From assembly GCA_900104495.1 (NCBI GenBank), contig FMXS01000019.1, positions 1 through 64,000 of the forward strand: a stretch of 64,000 nt of DNA, read 5' to 3'. Each line of letters opens with the position of its first letter. Position 1 is the first letter of the stretch. The position numbers and the translations under genes are program-made. Positions 52,326-61,713 of the stretch are shown piece by piece. The notes beneath the pieces are model-generated. The model searched no databases. It saw nothing but the letters and a program-made list of their open reading frames with translations, and was not told the origin of the DNA. Source of the stretch: Ruminococcaceae bacterium FB2012. GTDB lineage: Bacteria; Bacillota; Clostridia; Oscillospirales; Ruminococcaceae.

Positions 52326-52605
52326 AACAACACCTCCAAATAGCAGATAATAAAAAAGCCCGTAAATACGGGCTTTCGTGGTGCAGGTGAAGGGACTTGA
52401 AGAATGAAATTCTCCTGTTGCGGTTTAATGTGAACTGCTGTAATCCCCGATTTTGCGCGGTTTACAAGGACGGTAATAAAGTGATCTGAAGCGATTTATG
52501 CCCGCTTTTTGGAATGACAAGTACCAAATAAGGACCATGGCCAAATGAGCTACAGCACAACAAGATTATTCTTTCCGTGAATTCAGAAGGGTTAATATCT
52601 GTTTG
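52326..52605 (-). other. tRNA-Leu 3'-end fragment (att scar 3) with terminator, no gene
   Basis: GGTGCAGGTGAAGGGACTTG (52380-) is the complement of a tRNA-Leu T-loop and acceptor end. It follows AAAGCCCGTAAATACGGGCTTT (52356-52377), the kind of terminator that follows a tRNA gene. The rest of the tRNA is absent. Sequence from 52420 to 52550 resembles 33600-33730, so the two regions look like the ends or duplicated arms of an island. Confidence 0.6.
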
Positions 52606-53724
52606 TTATTTTACTATTTGGGAATGATAGCCGATCCAGGGGACGAATACCGTCGTGCCCTCGGTATCTGTCCAGGTGTAGCTGGCGTCGGAGGCATCGA
52701 AGGTGCCTTCGTGAGCGTAGTCGATGACTTCTGTATCGGTAATGCTGCCGCCCGCGTCATAGGTCACAGAGGTCTTTGCAGCGTTGCTGTAATACATCTT
52801 GCTGCCGTTGGCATAAGCCTTGATGTTATAAACTAGAGCGGTATTGCTGCCGGTGGGGATCTTTACCGTGACTGTGTAGTAAACATTGTCATTTTTTTCA
52901 ACGGTAAGAGTGCTGTCACCCTTGAAGTATGTGCCGATGGGGAAGCCGTCCTTTGCATCCACCTGAGAACTTGCTTCTGTAATATCACCGTATGAACACT
53001 TGGAGTAAAAAGTATTCCTCTCGGCTCCGTGACGCTCAATATACTTTTTATCAAGCAGCTTTTTGAGCGCCGCCTCTACTGATTTTTCGCTTATGCTCGA
53101 ACAGATGCAAACAATGTCCCTCTTTGTAAACTTGCCGAGCTTTGAGTCTACAGCTGCCCTGACAATATCATAGGCTTTGCTTTTCACAAGCCTTGTTTTT
53201 GCTTTCCCGTTTTTGACCTCAACGACCGTTGCTTCAGCTATCGCTTCAACTCTATCCTCAAATTCACGGTAGCAGGCAAGTATTATCCCAAGCATGTATT
53301 TGATAAACGGTGCAGGATTACTCTCCTGCTCATGCCAGCCCTGCGATGCCTCTTCAAGAGCGTCATAATATGCTCCTTTAGTTTTTTCGATATGTTTCTC
53401 GATGCTGATATATCTCCCGACCATATATCCGCTCCGGTAGAGAAGCAGCAGTGTCAGTAATCTGCTCATTCTGCCGTTGCCGTCATTAAATGGGTGTATG
53501 CACAGAAAATCATGGATAAACACAGGGATAAGTAGGAGCGGATCAACCGTTTGCTTTTCCGCTGCGACCCGATAGTTTTCGCACAGAGCGTCAATGCAGG
53601 GTGCGGTCTCATACGGCGGAACAGGAGTGAATCTGATAAATTCGGTGCCGTCGGGTCGTGTTTCTTTCAGATAGTTCTGTGTGATTTTGTAATTACCGCC
53701 CAAGCCGGATTCGGAATATTTCAT
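52606..53724 (-). CDS. Fic/DOC-family protein, 5'-truncated and fused to an unrelated C-terminal domain
   Basis: 372 residues from ATG 53724. The Fic active-site motif IHPFNDGNGRMSR (residues 76-88) is intact, which would transfer AMP or another nucleotide part to a protein hydroxyl. A winged-helix part follows (KRDIVCICSSISEKSVEAAL). The last 120 residues (from about SSQVDAKDGFPIG) are a Thr/Tyr-rich beta-type sequence unlike Fic proteins. Upstream of the ATG the frame continues with Fic-like DYIPVTGNVILQLHRDL up to a TGA at 53788, so the normal N-terminus, including any inhibitory helix, is lost. Both ends look rearranged; may be a pseudogene. Confidence 0.6.
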   Translation of the reverse strand: MKYSESGLGGNYKITQNYLKETRPDGTEFIRFTPVPPYETAPCIDALCENYRVAAEKQTVDPLLLIPVFIHDFLCIHPFNDGNGRMSRLLTLLLLYRSGYMVGRYISIEKHIEKTKGAYYDALEEASQGWHEQESNPAPFIKYMLGIILACYREFEDRVEAIAEATVVEVKNGKAKTRLVKSKAYDIVRAAVDSKLGKFTKRDIVCICSSISEKSVEAALKKLLDKKYIERHGAERNTFYSKCSYGDITEASSQVDAKDGFPIGTYFKGDSTLTVEKNDNVYYTVTVKIPTGSNTALVYNIKAYANGSKMYYSNAAKTSVTYDAGGSITDTEVIDYAHEGTFDASDASYTWTDTEGTTVFVPWIGYHSQIVK

Positions 53725-54102
53725 CAGATCACGGTGAAGCTGAAGAATGACATTCCCTGTAACAGGAATATAGTCGTAGCTTTTAATTCATATTTCTGAA
53801 GATGCTCTCAGAATGTCAGTAGGATTTCGAAATTTCAGTTGTTCAGTTCTATATTTTCCCACTTGCCCAAATAATTATAATTATTAACAGCAGGCATTGT
53901 GTACAATAATAAAACATAAAATTCGTACAATTATACGTTTTATAATATAATTATTCAATATTTCATTCATAGTTGCACATTCGTATGCAACAAAACACTC
54001 TTTTCCAGCTATTAGTGAAGGGGGTACTTCTTCCGGGGCGTGAAACTCTCTCCAAGCGCCTCGGAATATTTGTAATCAATATGAAAAACAGGAGGTACAA
54101 AA
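53725..54102. other. AT-rich intergenic region with Fic 5' remnant
   Basis: Positions 53725-53787 still encode Fic-like residues on the minus strand. From 53870 to 53990 the DNA is very AT-rich with several TATAAT-like sequences, a likely promoter for the plus-strand genes that start at 54103. No other gene seen. Confidence 0.4.
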
Positions 54103-54372
54103 ATGGATTATTCGATCATAAGAGAGAGACTTGTCTGTCTCTCAAACGGCATGGCTGCTGTTGCCGCAGAGCTTATTGTCGCATCAAGCGAGGTCATCCC
54201 TTATTACAACGAGGTAAGCGGCAAAACGCTTGAACCTGGTTCTGTAGTGATAGTTCCGTCTGAGAGCAAGCTTTATATCCTTGACACAGATTTCCTCTGG
54301 ACAGAGTGGGGCACAGGCGAAAAGCTTCCCTCACCTGAGGACGTTCCCGAAGATGAAAGCGAGGAGGAATAA
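54103..54372 (+). CDS. Small protein of phage-structural type, 89 residues
   Basis: ATG at 54103 follows CAGGAGGTAC. The first half is helical (RERLVCLSNGMAAVAAELIV), the second a beta-type segment (VVIVPSESKLYILDTDFLWTE) with an acidic tail. It resembles small proteins encoded before tail or fibre genes in prophages, but no specific family is recognised. It is coupled to the next gene, whose GTG lies right after its stop. Confidence 0.45.
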   Translation: MDYSIIRERLVCLSNGMAAVAAELIVASSEVIPYYNEVSGKTLEPGSVVIVPSESKLYILDTDFLWTEWGTGEKLPSPEDVPEDESEEE

Positions 54373-54373
54373 A

Positions 54374-55996
54374 GTGCTTGATCTCATTGAAGTAATCAAA
54401 GCAAGTAAAGGAATGCCTGTCAAGGATCTGGTATCAAGGCTTGCAGGCGAGATAATGAGTCTTCCTACGATATATGGTTGGCACGTTGATCCCTCTGTTT
54501 CCGACCCCGCACAGGCTGTGACTTATCTGAAGGATGCTGTCGGAAAGGCGCCGGCAGCAATAGGGGCAAACACCTTTTCCTACGGCGGTTGGGCTGATGC
54601 CTTTTTCATGCCGAAGCCCTGTATGCTGCGCTATGACGGTACAGTGGCCTATTATCTCGATCCGGACGACTACACCAAAAAAGCCGATGGTACTTCATCG
54701 GATATCGCAAACAACTCGTTTGAGGGGAACGCCATGATGGAGTGGCCGCTGATTTGGTATAAGTTTGAGCAAGGAGAGGCTGACGGAGAAGGAAGCTTTT
54801 TCTGTTCTGACCATCAAGTCGATGAAAGCTACAAGTGCTGGTGCAACATAGATGCCGAAGGAGAGATCAAACCCCATTTCTATACTTCGATCTACAACGG
54901 TACGGGGACGTCCTGCACCCGCAGCCTTTCGGGGCAGCTGCTCGACAACGGCAACGGTGTACAGCCGACAAGTGCGGCGACGGAGAACTCGAGAGCGGCG
55001 GCGAACAACAAAGGCTCGGCACCCATCTGGAGCACCGAGCTCTGGTGCGACCGCGTTCTTATAAACGCGCTGCTCGTGCTGATCGGAAAAAGCCTCGATA
55101 CACAGGCTGTGTTCGGGTCGGGTCTCACCGATAATGCGGATATAAGCCTCCTTCGCACAGGCGCACTCGATCAGGCCGGTCTGTTTGCGGGAGATATCTC
55201 CGGAGGGAGCAACTTTGTAAAGGTGTTCGGTATGGAGAACTGGTGGGGCGGTCTTTACCACCGCCCTCTGGGGCTTATCGGAGGGGCAGATAACACCTTC
55301 AGATGCAAGCTCACCTACGGCACCTCCGACGGTTCCGAAGCTGTCGGCTACAATCTTACCGGCAGCGGATACATTTCCTCGGGAGCGCAGCCGGACGGTA
55401 CATCGGTAGACAGTGAGATCTCTGCTATGGCGTTCGGCACCTTCGGTATGCTCCCCTCGGGATGCACCGAGTCTCAGGATTTCGATACCTGTTACGCCGA
55501 CACCTTCCGTTCCTCGCGAAGGACTTATCAGCCGCAGCAGGGCGGCTGGAACGGCGGTATCGGCAGCGTGCCTGAGGTCTACGGGAGCGAGAGCGAGTAT
55601 TATCCTATCCGTGTCTGCATACCGGATATGATCTATCTTGACCCTGGAGAATCAGTGTCGGTAAGTACGACCGGCCAGGGGATAATGGTCGCTGTCGGGG
55701 TCTGTGATCCAGCTACGAACATCAAAAGCTCGGATTCGGGCTGGCAGCAGCAGCCCTACACCGTTACCACATCGGCATGCGGCTCAAAGCTGTGCCTCGT
55801 TTTCAGGAACAGCACAAACACCGCAATATCCGTGTCCGATGTGGGATCTGTAATACTGAACAGAACAGAGCCTTCCGTTTCACTGATCGGCGGAATGGTC
55901 AACAGGGGCAAGAAGGACGGCGCATTTTCTCTGCTGATGACCGTCTCCAAGGACAACGCCTGGACTACCGCAAGAGGCCTTGCCTGCAAGCCGTAA
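54374..55996 (+). CDS. Phage tail/fibre-like structural protein
   Basis: 540 residues from GTG at 54374 (VLDLIEVIKASKG), one base after the previous stop and within range of GAGGAGG. The body is rich in Gly, Ser, Thr and aromatic residues with beta-structure character: GGWADAFFMPKPCMLRYDGT, KPHFYTSIYNGTGTSC, GGWNGGIGSVPEVYG. It looks like a phage minor structural or fibre protein. No signal peptide, capsid, terminase or lysis genes are near, so this is a prophage relic or a domesticated fibre. Low certainty on function. Confidence 0.5.
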   Translation: MLDLIEVIKASKGMPVKDLVSRLAGEIMSLPTIYGWHVDPSVSDPAQAVTYLKDAVGKAPAAIGANTFSYGGWADAFFMPKPCMLRYDGTVAYYLDPDDYTKKADGTSSDIANNSFEGNAMMEWPLIWYKFEQGEADGEGSFFCSDHQVDESYKCWCNIDAEGEIKPHFYTSIYNGTGTSCTRSLSGQLLDNGNGVQPTSAATENSRAAANNKGSAPIWSTELWCDRVLINALLVLIGKSLDTQAVFGSGLTDNADISLLRTGALDQAGLFAGDISGGSNFVKVFGMENWWGGLYHRPLGLIGGADNTFRCKLTYGTSDGSEAVGYNLTGSGYISSGAQPDGTSVDSEISAMAFGTFGMLPSGCTESQDFDTCYADTFRSSRRTYQPQQGGWNGGIGSVPEVYGSESEYYPIRVCIPDMIYLDPGESVSVSTTGQGIMVAVGVCDPATNIKSSDSGWQQQPYTVTTSACGSKLCLVFRNSTNTAISVSDVGSVILNRTEPSVSLIGGMVNRGKKDGAFSLLMTVSKDNAWTTARGLACKP

Positions 55997-56032
55997 TGCC
56001 TGAGCTGCGGTATCCGATCCGCTGAAAAAAGA

Positions 56033-56069
56033 GGCTGCTGCACTGAATGCTTTGGTGCAGCAGCCTTGT
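56033..56069. terminator. Bidirectional terminator between phage-like genes and glycan cluster
   Basis: GGCTGCTGCAC (56033-56043) pairs with GTGCAGCAGCC (56055-56065), flanked by AAAAAAGA and TTGTATTTG. It serves both convergent transcripts. Confidence 0.7.
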
Positions 56070-56076
56070 ATTTGTT

Positions 56077-57117
56077 TCAGATATCAAACTCAAGGTTGAA
56101 AAATGAGATCTTGTCAAGCAGTTTGCCGGACAGCTTTTGCACAGTCAGCCTGCGCAGAGCGTCTGTTATCAGGCACAGCGCAAACAACAAAAGCAGTATG
56201 CCCAGATAAATGAGGGGATAAACTGCGCTCTGCACACGCTCCGGCAACCGCAGCCATTCGACAAACAGCAGCGGGCGGATCAGCTGATGAGCATGGATGA
56301 TATAGACGGCTATCACAGAGCCGGAGATCAGATTGATCTTTTCGCTGCTGAACGTCAGTGAGCGGAAGGCCATAAACAGCGAGACAGATGCCGCTATGAT
56401 GAATACGCTGTTGTAATTGAGCCAGTTCCCGGATATTACCTCTGTTTCCAGCAGGCAGGCCGTTACGATGCTAAAGATCAGATATGCCGCCAGACATTTC
56501 AGCACGGAGGGCTTGCTCTCAACGTGCAGCCGGATGTAGCCTGCGGTCATATAGATCAGGACAAAGGAAACTATACCGTAGCCGTCGTCCTGAGAGGGAG
56601 GGTTGGGGAAAAACGAAGGCCATACCGAAAACAGCAGTATACTTATCAGAAGAAGCAAACGGTAGTTTTTCTTCGAGAGGGAAGTAAGCGCCCTGTTGAG
56701 AAACGGCGCCAGCAGGAACAGTACAAGATAGATATTGATGAACCACACCTTGTCGTAGAAATAGGGCGCGGTACACTTTATAAGCAGCTTGAAAGAAAAT
56801 TCCGCATTCCCGGTCAGGCACATGACGGCAAATATCAGGATCCCGTAGCCGCTGGTGAGCACTATCAGCTCCGCCGCCTTGCGGAGCCTGAGCTTTCTGC
56901 TCGTCACAGTGAAATACCCGGAGATCATCACAAAGCAGTTTACGGCTACGATCCCGAGGGCTTCGGTCCCGAGCATGAACGCTTTGTTCAGTGTGCTTAT
57001 CTCATAGCTCCCGGAGAACATGATATCCTTATTGGCGTGCAGGCAGAGAATCATAAACATACTGACGAGCCTCAGCAGCTCAAAGGAAGAATTTCGTTTT
57101 CGCGGCTCTGGCTTCAT
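56077..57117 (-). CDS. Membrane acyltransferase (acyltransferase 3 family)
   Basis: 346 residues with about ten membrane helices. The N-terminal SSFELLRLVSMFMILCLHAN matches the ELRGI-A..-VV..H signature of acyltransferase-3 proteins, which acetylate or acylate surface polysaccharides. ATG at 57117 lies one base after the stop of the upstream gene (57119), so translation is coupled. Last gene of the minus-strand surface-glycan cluster. Confidence 0.75.
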   Translation of the reverse strand: MKPEPRKRNSSFELLRLVSMFMILCLHANKDIMFSGSYEISTLNKAFMLGTEALGIVAVNCFVMISGYFTVTSRKLRLRKAAELIVLTSGYGILIFAVMCLTGNAEFSFKLLIKCTAPYFYDKVWFINIYLVLFLLAPFLNRALTSLSKKNYRLLLLISILLFSVWPSFFPNPPSQDDGYGIVSFVLIYMTAGYIRLHVESKPSVLKCLAAYLIFSIVTACLLETEVISGNWLNYNSVFIIAASVSLFMAFRSLTFSSEKINLISGSVIAVYIIHAHQLIRPLLFVEWLRLPERVQSAVYPLIYLGILLLLFALCLITDALRRLTVQKLSGKLLDKISFFNLEFDI

Positions 57118-57118
57118 C

Positions 57119-58711
57119 TTACATTTCTCCCATACTGAATTTGGCAAACCTGGAGTCGGTGATGAATTCCAGCTCTATCTCTTCGGAAAAACGCTTTATC
57201 ATTCTTCCGATACCTTCGTTCATCTGCTCCATGGCGGCTCTTCTGGTGTAGAAATTCAGATCCTCGCTTGAATAGTTCTGAGACGGGTCGGCGGAGTAGC
57301 CGTCCATCCCGCAGATATACAGCTTCGCGGCACCCATTTTGATCAGGAAACGTATAAGCATCATACCCGCATTGTCGTGGACTCCGCTGACATCGTTGAG
57401 AAGCTCGCCGTAGGAGGTCTTGAGATAGACATCGGAAGCGGGGATATTCGAGGTTATGATACATTTTGAATGGAGGTTGCTGTCGAGCTCGTGGAAACGC
57501 CTCAGATTGCTGACGAAGATCATATCCGTCTCGGCGGCGGAATAACGGTGATTGATGCTCACCGAGAAAAGCTCTGCGTTTTCCGTGTAGGGAAGTATCC
57601 TGTCCTTCTCAGAGACTGAGCTGCGCCCGGGTGCGATAATGAGCACGCCCTTGCCCTTTATCCTTTCGGAGAGCTCAGCGAGATGCTGCTCCTGAACGCT
57701 GCCGTTTTCCATGTATTCGGTATAAAGCTTTTCAATGTATTCCCTGTTGAAGGAGCTGCGTTCGGAGTCATCCATGAGTGAGAAGATATCGTCCATTGCT
57801 TCAACTGTAAGGGTATTCTTGCTGTCAAGATAGGATGCATAGTTCGGGTGGGCGTTATGCTTTGCGGAAAGATAGTTGGGCAGAGAATATCCCCAGTAGC
57901 TCCGCTGATAGAAGGTGTTCAGTATTTCATCTATTATGACAAGCAGGGGCTTGAGGGAATAGTTCTCGCCCAGATTGTCGTTGAGATACTCGACAAAAAG
58001 CTCGGTGTTGAGATTGCCGGCGCCTCTGCCCATGCCGAAGATGCAGGAATCTATTATCAGGAAATGAGAGGTCTGCATATCTGCGAGAGTCTGGGCATTG
58101 GAGTAAGAAAGCTGCATATTGTTATGGGAATGGAACCCTATCCCGATGTCCTTGGAAAGATCGTTCTCCACCAGGCTGAAAAGCCTGATAAGATCCTTCT
58201 TCTTCATCACGCCGAAGCTGTCAACGATATAGAAGCAGTAGGGTTCGAGCTCGTTTACTCTTTCAATAAGCTCGAGGAATTCCCTGTCGCTGTAGTTCAG
58301 GCTGACCATAGCCTGAACGAAGATCTTATAGCCCTTGGCTTTGATCTGCCTGCAAAGCTCCAGTGCAGGGATCATATCCTTCTTGTGGAAGGCGACCCTT
58401 ATCCCCTCGAGGACGGTGTCGGAGCAATCCGGCAGATCGTCGACGGAGTACTCTCCGTAATTGATCATACATACCGGCATCTGCTTCCTGCCGCTCTGAG
58501 GGATCATCTCCGAGAGCTGATCGGCATTTGTGAAAAGCGTTGAACCGTCCCTGTGCTCCTGTCTGTTGGTGAGAAAGCCGCACTCAATAAACTCAATGCC
58601 CGATTCACAGAGCCCTGAGATGATCTTCTTTATATTCTCTTTTCCGAATTCCCATTTGTTGCAGTAGCCTCCGTCCCGGAGGGTGCAGTCAAGAACCTTT
58701 ATTTCTGACAT
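57119..58711 (-). CDS. HMGL-like aldolase fused to MptE-like domain
   Basis: 530 residues. Residues 1 to about 300 are a DRE-TIM metallolyase-like barrel: LDCTLRDGGYCNKWEF at the start, GFHSHNNMQLSYSNA and FGMGRGAGNLNTEL as metal and substrate motifs. From about 350 a second domain begins GKGVLIIAPGRSSVSEKD and ends with MGAAKLYICGMDGYS, resembling 6-hydroxymethylpterin pyrophosphokinase MptE-like/DUF115 proteins. Such fusions occur in capsule or surface-glycan clusters. It may make an unusual keto-sugar precursor by aldol chemistry. The exact reaction is unknown. Confidence 0.7.
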   Translation of the reverse strand: MSEIKVLDCTLRDGGYCNKWEFGKENIKKIISGLCESGIEFIECGFLTNRQEHRDGSTLFTNADQLSEMIPQSGRKQMPVCMINYGEYSVDDLPDCSDTVLEGIRVAFHKKDMIPALELCRQIKAKGYKIFVQAMVSLNYSDREFLELIERVNELEPYCFYIVDSFGVMKKKDLIRLFSLVENDLSKDIGIGFHSHNNMQLSYSNAQTLADMQTSHFLIIDSCIFGMGRGAGNLNTELFVEYLNDNLGENYSLKPLLVIIDEILNTFYQRSYWGYSLPNYLSAKHNAHPNYASYLDSKNTLTVEAMDDIFSLMDDSERSSFNREYIEKLYTEYMENGSVQEQHLAELSERIKGKGVLIIAPGRSSVSEKDRILPYTENAELFSVSINHRYSAAETDMIFVSNLRRFHELDSNLHSKCIITSNIPASDVYLKTSYGELLNDVSGVHDNAGMMLIRFLIKMGAAKLYICGMDGYSADPSQNYSSEDLNFYTRRAAMEQMNEGIGRMIKRFSEEIELEFITDSRFAKFSMGEM

Positions 58712-58734
58712 GATCTCATCATATCTCCATGCGC

Positions 58735-59397
58735 TTATTGTGAACGATCCTTATAAAGCGTATTGTAAACGGCATCGGCAATAAGGAAATCCTCTTCCTC
58801 GTCAATGTCGATGCTTTCGATCTCACCGATCTCGACTATCTTAGGCTTGAGGCCTATCCTTCTGCCGAGCTCTGTCATTATTTCTCTGCGGTAGATATAG
58901 AAGCCGCTCGTCTCCTGATAAAGTGCGGGAAGGTCCTGCGTCCTCGGGATGTTGTCAAGCTCGTAATTGAAGGGCGTGCCGTCTTTCCAGAGAAAGTCCT
59001 GGAGCTTCTTTGCAGCAAAGGCAGAGTCGTATTCCCCGCTTCTCACCGCCTCCAGCCCTTTGCTTACCGATCCGGCGCTGATAAACGGCGCGGTGGTGTG
59101 GGTCATGACGTAGATATCCGCATCGACCTCCCGTGCAAAGCAGGAGAGCACTTCGTTCATTTTGGTAGTATCCTGATCGAGGCTCTCCGAGCGTCTGAGA
59201 TACTTTACTCCCTCAGGGATATACTCCTTTATGGCAGGGTCGCTGCAATACACATAGACCTCATCTATCTCCGGTATGCTCAGGAGAGTGTCAAGAATGT
59301 ACCGGCAGAGGGGGCTGCCGTTTGTGAAAGGCTTGGTGTTTTTCTGAGGCAGCCTTCTGTTGTTCAGCTTCATGGGTACGACTGCTGTTATCTTCAT
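58735..59397 (-). CDS. Acylneuraminate-type cytidylyltransferase
   Basis: 220 residues of the NeuA/KdsB nucleotidyltransferase family. MKITAVVPMKLNNRRLPQKN is the glycine-poor nucleotide-binding start (usually PARxGSKRLPxKN), followed by THTTAPFISA and ESIDIDEEEDFLIA at the C-terminus, the metal-binding IDxxxD motif. It would activate a keto-sugar as a CMP derivative. It lies 23 bp downstream of the MptE-like gene and upstream of the aldolase. Substrate cannot be named; a nonulosonic acid-like sugar is plausible. Confidence 0.75.
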   Translation of the reverse strand: MKITAVVPMKLNNRRLPQKNTKPFTNGSPLCRYILDTLLSIPEIDEVYVYCSDPAIKEYIPEGVKYLRRSESLDQDTTKMNEVLSCFAREVDADIYVMTHTTAPFISAGSVSKGLEAVRSGEYDSAFAAKKLQDFLWKDGTPFNYELDNIPRTQDLPALYQETSGFYIYRREIMTELGRRIGLKPKIVEIGEIESIDIDEEEDFLIADAVYNTLYKDRSQ

Positions 59398-59398
59398 T

Positions 59399-60166
59399 TC
59401 AGTCCTCCAGTATCTTTTCCAGAGGCCTGCGCTCGAAGGCCTCGAGCTTGCCGCCTCTTGTAGCGTTGTATATCTTTATGCCGTGAGCATCGGCATAGGC
59501 TTCTGCGGCTTCATAGGCGAGAGTGGATCTGTAAAGCTGGGGAAGATTGTCCGCCTTGTCCTTATCCGAGAAATGATCCCTGACGCCGTCAAACTTCCTG
59601 ACCTTGCCGTCTGCGGTGAGTTCCTGCGAATAGGAGTGATCCACTCCCAGAAGCACCATCTCCCGGAAGCCCAGATACGCAGCCGTCTGGATGCACATAT
59701 ACGACACTGTGAAGCCCTCGTAGATGCAGTCGGAGATATCCTCCGAGAACTCAGGTGGCTCGGGGTAGAACTCCTTCATAGTATGTCTTACCCGCAGGAA
59801 GCCTTTCAGCGGGGGGTATTTCCACTGAGGCACCGTGCTCACGATCCTCAGCTTCGCATCGACAGCCGAGATCTCGGCGGTGGAAGCGCAGATGAGCTTG
59901 TAATCCTGCACGCAGTAGATATCGGGGCGCCACTTCGTCCTGCCGTAGATCTGATAGACCCTGTTCGAGCCGAAGCAGAATTCCTTGTGCGATCTCAGCA
60001 GTTCAAGATCCTCGGGCGTAAGGCTCGGGCCGTTACCGATTATGAAGCAGCGCTTGCCGGCGTACCGGTTTTTCAGCGCCGTTATGCGGTCATGATCCTT
60101 ATTGATCTTATTGAGATTGCTTATCGAGGTCAGCTTGTCTCTGGCCCTTTGAATGATATTACTCAT
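59399..60166 (-). CDS. MptE-like/DUF115 protein of glycan cluster
   Basis: 255 residues. RCFIIGNGPSLTPEDLELLR near residue 40 and LGFREMVLLGVDHSYSQEL near 165 are typical of 6-hydroxymethylpterin pyrophosphokinase MptE-like and capsule-associated DUF115 proteins, some of which transfer sugars. Overlaps the flippase gene by 8 bp. A role in sugar-nucleotide transfer is inferred from context. Confidence 0.6.
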   Translation of the reverse strand: MSNIIQRARDKLTSISNLNKINKDHDRITALKNRYAGKRCFIIGNGPSLTPEDLELLRSHKEFCFGSNRVYQIYGRTKWRPDIYCVQDYKLICASTAEISAVDAKLRIVSTVPQWKYPPLKGFLRVRHTMKEFYPEPPEFSEDISDCIYEGFTVSYMCIQTAAYLGFREMVLLGVDHSYSQELTADGKVRKFDGVRDHFSDKDKADNLPQLYRSTLAYEAAEAYADAHGIKIYNATRGGKLEAFERRPLEKILED

Positions 60167-61700
60167 GTTTTCTCCTTAGAAGCTTGTTTATAACTACCGC
60201 TCTGTCGCTGCGGCTGAGTATCACGAAGAAGCCTATCAGCACCGAGATACTGCCGGTTATCGCTCCACATACTATAAGGCTCATCCACCCGCCGTGAGGT
60301 ATCGGAATGATAAGCAGTATGCCAAGTGCGGAGCTTATCAGCGTAAAGATCACCGGCCTGATAGCGTCGGGATAGAAAGAGTTCCATTTCAGCCCGAGGC
60401 ATTTCGCAGAGTAGGGTATTATGATGATAAGATTACGCAGTATCGTTATGATAGTGCTGACTGCTGCCACCGCGTAGATGCCAAGCTCGGTGACATTTAA
60501 GAGTATCAGCACGATGACTACGTTTATCGCACCGCTGATAACAACGGCTATGGAATTGACCTTCAGCTTGTTGACGACCACGAAGATATTGAAAACGCAG
60601 TTGATACCGCCGTTGAGTATAAATCCGGCACAGGTCATGATTGAGAGGATATACAGCGTCCGAGCATCCTGAGTCGGTTGCCACAGAGCAAAGAACCGTT
60701 CTCCGCAGACAATAAGTATGATTATTGGCAGGTTGGAGATGATACCCATGATCTTCATTGACTGTTTCAGAGCCTTAACCAGCTCCTCTGTTTTCTTCTG
60801 TGCATACAGGATCGTGAAGTTGGGAGAGAAGGCTTCCACCATAGTCCCGATAATGCTCTGTATGAGGCTGGGGATAGTCTTTGCCAGCGACAGCACACCC
60901 ATGGAGGTCGAATCTATGAAGATATTGGTTATCAGCAGATCGAGTCCTTCGCTCATCAGGGCTCCGAGCCGGGTTATCAGGCTCCAGACTCCGGATATAA
61001 GAAGTGTCTTGACTGCGCCGATGTCAAAATACTTGAAGCTGATATGTATGAAAGGCAGCAGCTTCCTTGTGTAATGGATGTTGTAGAGCACACAGTAAAG
61101 TGTCATCAGCAGGGCTGTCACGCCGAGATACCAGATGTTCGGTGAGAAGAACATGAAAAGCAGCACCAGTATCACTGCTCTGGCAATACTTGATTCGATA
61201 GTCCTGAGCGAATTAAGGTGCAGATTGTTGGTCGCAAAGGTAGACACGGCAAATACAGAACCGAATGTGCTGAGTACACATTCCACAAAGACTGCAGCAA
61301 AAAGCAGCTTGACATCCCAGAGGAAATTTGACGGGATATCTACGATATTCTCGAGAAACACCCATACAATGGTAAGGACGGTCATGATGAACACAGAGAT
61401 GATCCCGTTCGAGATCAGAACCGAAGAAAAATACCTGTTGGCACCTTCGATATCGTTCTCATATATCTTAACCGTTATGAATCTTCCCGCGAGGGCATTA
61501 AGAGCTACTGCCGCAAGAGTCGCATAGCTTACAAAATTGTTTGCCAGCCCGACAAATCCGTAGGCTTCCACTCCCACTTTTTCAACGATATAGGGAGAAA
61601 GTATAAAGCTGATCCCGAATGTCACAAGGTAGGATATGAAGCTTGCGGTGATGGTGAGCGCCAATTTTTTGTTGGAGGTCACTCCTCTTGAATCTGACAT
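60159..61700 (-). CDS. Polysaccharide flippase (Wzx/MVF superfamily)
   Basis: 513 residues with 12-14 predicted membrane helices, starting SNKKLALTITASFISYLVTF and continuing VEKVGVEAYGFVGLANNFV, the usual opening of O-antigen/teichoic flippases. It would move lipid-linked glycan units across the membrane. It sits between the glycosyltransferase genes and the nucleotide-sugar genes. Confidence 0.8.
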   Translation of the reverse strand: MSDSRGVTSNKKLALTITASFISYLVTFGISFILSPYIVEKVGVEAYGFVGLANNFVSYATLAAVALNALAGRFITVKIYENDIEGANRYFSSVLISNGIISVFIMTVLTIVWVFLENIVDIPSNFLWDVKLLFAAVFVECVLSTFGSVFAVSTFATNNLHLNSLRTIESSIARAVILVLLFMFFSPNIWYLGVTALLMTLYCVLYNIHYTRKLLPFIHISFKYFDIGAVKTLLISGVWSLITRLGALMSEGLDLLITNIFIDSTSMGVLSLAKTIPSLIQSIIGTMVEAFSPNFTILYAQKKTEELVKALKQSMKIMGIISNLPIIILIVCGERFFALWQPTQDARTLYILSIMTCAGFILNGGINCVFNIFVVVNKLKVNSIAVVISGAINVVIVLILLNVTELGIYAVAAVSTIITILRNLIIIIPYSAKCLGLKWNSFYPDAIRPVIFTLISSALGILLIIPIPHGGWMSLIVCGAITGSISVLIGFFVILSRSDRAVVINKLLRRKHE

Positions 61701-61713
61701 TTGTATGCTCCGA

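Noticed and set aside
52380..52402. Possible complete tRNA-Leu gene
   Set aside because: Only the T-loop and acceptor strand are present; the T stem does not pair and no anticodon arm precedes it.
54374..55996. Diversity-generating retroelement target (GGW-rich C-terminus)
   Set aside because: No reverse transcriptase or template repeat is present and no CLec-type variable region is evident.
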